64,000 nt of DNA, from assembly GCA_008360955.1 (NCBI GenBank), contig LUCM01001643.1, forward strand, positions 1-64,000, given 5' to 3'. Source of the DNA: Fasciolopsis buskii. Taxonomy: Eukaryota; Platyhelminthes; Trematoda; Plagiorchiida; Fasciolidae. Shown here piece after piece: positions 61,836 through 64,000 of this stretch. A program made the position numbers and the translations under genes. The stretch's first letter is position 1. Each line of letters begins with the position of its first letter. The notes beneath the pieces were generated by a model, which was not told the DNA's origin, did not search any database, and saw only the letters and a program-made list of their open reading frames with translations.

Positions 61836-64000
61836 CTCGCTATAGATGTACACTTCATGCGATTTTTAGGAAGGATGAAACGAGCTTTTACTAATGAGTT
61901 GGGGTTCGGTATCGTACGATAAGTAATTTCATATATATAATCGCTTATTATAATTTAGCCAGTGGTGCATTGCTGTGTTCCGGTAAAACCCAACTAACGA
62001 AGCCTGTGAGGTGGTTTACGTGAAAACGATGCAATAAATAGGGTACAAGGAACTTGTTAGTAAAAACAATAAATAAAATTTTGCGATTTCTAAAGAAGCT
62101 TCAGGTGGGAGTGAATTCTTTAGATGGAGTACAAACTGCAGATGTCCAGGGGCGAACAGAAAACAGGATGCAACGGTTGGGTGGTGCGAAGTTTTTTCGG
62201 TCGACGACACCAAGTTGATTTACTGGAACAGTTCACAAAGCTGGCCAATCAGACTGTCATTTACTTTTTAGCTAAGTCACATGACATTCAATCTGGCTGA
62301 TATTGTTGGAGTTTGGTGAGATTTACTGATGACATTGAGATCATTTAGACAGCTGCATTCCCAAAGAGAAAGTATATGTCTGTTAGCACCAGGTTCCGGA
62401 AGGTCAGCAACGTATGGACTGTCAGTGGGGGGGATCGCGATATTTAATGATTCCAAGTGTCTGCGGCGTTCCAGTGGAATGTTTGCAACTATAATTTGAG
62501 ACATTGGCGAAGCATAATATCCAGTAAAGTCTGAGTAAAATCACTAGGAGTAACAAATCGACCTATAGTAAATGTACTGATGTAGTATGCAGATGACCGC
62601 TGAACTGTCAGATCTTATTTCTAAGGAGAATCACGCTTGTACTCCGATTCAGTACCATTTCCGGTGCCAGTTTCCTTTAACCACAGGCGTAGTTTACGGA
62701 AATCGGCGGGAACCGTGAGGGATTGCGTATTAAGCTGACTAGAAAAGGGATCACCAATTAACAGTTTCTTCCTTAATGCTAACCTCAATTTGCAGTTTTA
62801 GCGCAAAATCGGTTATCCGGTTAGCACTGTTCGCTGAAGAGTTCGCCTGTGTTAGTAAAATATGATCTAGAGGTCTGCACACACCCAGTTAGTAATACTT
62901 CCAGCTAAACATGTCCCGTTGAACTTGCAGATGCTTCGCTGCACTAATGCACGAACAGAAGTCATGATCAAATGAATTTCTGAATATGCAATTTTTTTTT
63001 GTTTCGACCGCTCGCATATTTATCTGTTCTTCTGAGCTGACACTATGCTACCAAGGGAGAATCTCGTCTCCCCGGCAATCACAGTTCGACGATCAGTGAA
63101 GCTAGGCTATCAAATTACCAAGTATCAAAAATATTCGACTGTTAAGACTAGTGGTCCGGAGCTAGAACAGTGATCATCGATTAGACCCAGGGGGAATTTG
63201 ATACGACCACTGTCAGACACGGACTTAATCCTAACAATGTTCGTCGATTTTCCTCAGCAGTAGCGGTTCGTAACGTACAGCACCATCCAGTCCTCATCCG
63301 GACAAAATCTCGTCGAGTCAGTAAATGTCGATTGTGGACCAGAATGCACGATCCTGAAAGTTTATTAATTGGTTAGTATCTAACCTGAGGTAGGAAACTG
63401 CATTTGAAGGTAAGAGCGGTGGAAGTTGCTTGAATGAACCAGCAAATTAATATTTTTGTTGATTAACTATAGAGGAGGATTAGGGAACCCAAAACCTCTC
63501 TTTGAAGGAACAAATGACTGCTTGTTTGAGGCAGTCACCTGATACCTGTTACTGCTAGCAGTCGCAGGCTAGTAGTGGTAGGTCATCCAAAGTGATCCAG
63601 CCAGTCATTGCTAAGGGGAAATTTGGGAACCCTCCAGCTAACCTAGTCCCAACGAAGAATTCCGATTGTGATTAGTTATAAGCTAATGTGGAGGGATAGA
63701 TTTTGGATGCGTGACAAGCTTGCGGAGAATATGGCTTGAAACAAGATTTTGGACACGAACACTTCGTCAATGAAATCCAATCTGATCGGCCAGAATGTTA
63801 CTTAATATGTGGTTTCTGAGAATGTTTTGGATAGTCTTAGATGTGTCGCGATGATAAAGTAAAGGACGGCAACGTGATCAGCAAACACTTGCATCAGGTT
63901 TAACAGCTACCATTTATTATCACTTATGGTATTACTAATTAGACTATTGCAGCAAGGATGTGCATTTGGAGAATGTCGCTTTAATAAGAAATTTCCCTTT

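Larger units (their letters stand above)
58240..64000. other. Upstream of exon 1: no exon recognised
   Basis: This should hold part of the intron before exon 1 or the 5' end of the gene. No ATG followed by a hydrophobic signal peptide and a phase-1 donor could be identified with confidence. It holds the possible Penelope relic, an inverted-repeat element and a SINE head. The minus-strand frame 62277-62504 (75 codons, ending ISARLNVM) is open but unrecognised. Confidence 0.45.

Noticed and set aside
62277..62504. Minus-strand 75-codon frame upstream of exon 1 as the missing signal-peptide exon
   Set aside because: No hydrophobic signal segment near its start and no phase-1 donor at a sensible place.

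Overview
This window looks like a piece of a large, repeat-rich flatworm genome, most likely a digenean trematode. The basis is the set of transposon families: RTE-type non-LTR elements with trematode-style motifs (DWIPINS, QIDYIAVSYRW, WLGHVLRM), a Penelope-like element with a GIY-YIG nuclease, a CR1/Jockey-type fragment and many tRNA-derived SINE heads. They sit among small exons separated by very long introns. A Fasciola-type genome would fit, but the species is inference.

The only host gene I can support runs on the minus strand from about 58.23 kb down to 9.53 kb. It is the N-terminal part of an L1CAM/neuroglian-family neural cell adhesion molecule. Five exons (58129-58234, 28586-28866, 24203-24385, 16072-16421, 9529-9694) have matching splice phases and join into about 362 codons covering immunoglobulin domains 1 to 3. 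The joined reading carries the paired Ig cysteines, the core tryptophans and the L1-family signature GNLYL. The first exon (signal peptide) and everything after Ig3 (Ig4-6, fibronectin III repeats, membrane segment, ankyrin-binding tail) were not found. The C-terminal part should lie beyond the left edge.

Layout from left to right. 1-3.1 kb: nothing recognisable. 3.1-6.06 kb: a decayed RTE element, nearly full length. 6.07-7.95 kb: a second, 5'-truncated RTE copy with a reverse SINE head inside. 9.5 kb: exon 5. 16.1-16.4 kb: exon 4. 17.2-17.8 kb: a GAAT tetranucleotide array with a single N at 17648. 18.86-19.63 kb: CR1/Jockey-like fragment. 24.2 kb: exon 3. 28.6-28.9 kb: exon 2. Then intron 1, about 29 kb, which holds a Penelope-like element (about 32.0-34.3 kb), a 1,157-bp duplication around an N at 37614, SINEs, palindromes near 51.1 and 52.4-52.7 kb, and an RTE endonuclease relic with its reverse transcriptase deleted (55.1-56.6 kb). 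58.2 kb: exon 1. 58.3-64 kb: upstream sequence with a possible Penelope relic, an inverted-repeat element and a SINE head.

Both single-N positions have the same form: the sequence ending at the N is repeated, starting immediately after it (176 bp and 1,157 bp). These look like unmerged contig overlaps, not real tandem duplications. The mobile elements all carry stops, frameshifts or deletions and are probably dead. I found no convincing new multi-gene system. The most interesting biology is the neuroglian gene structure with enlarged Ig1 and Ig3 domains, and the sequence structures inside its long first intron.
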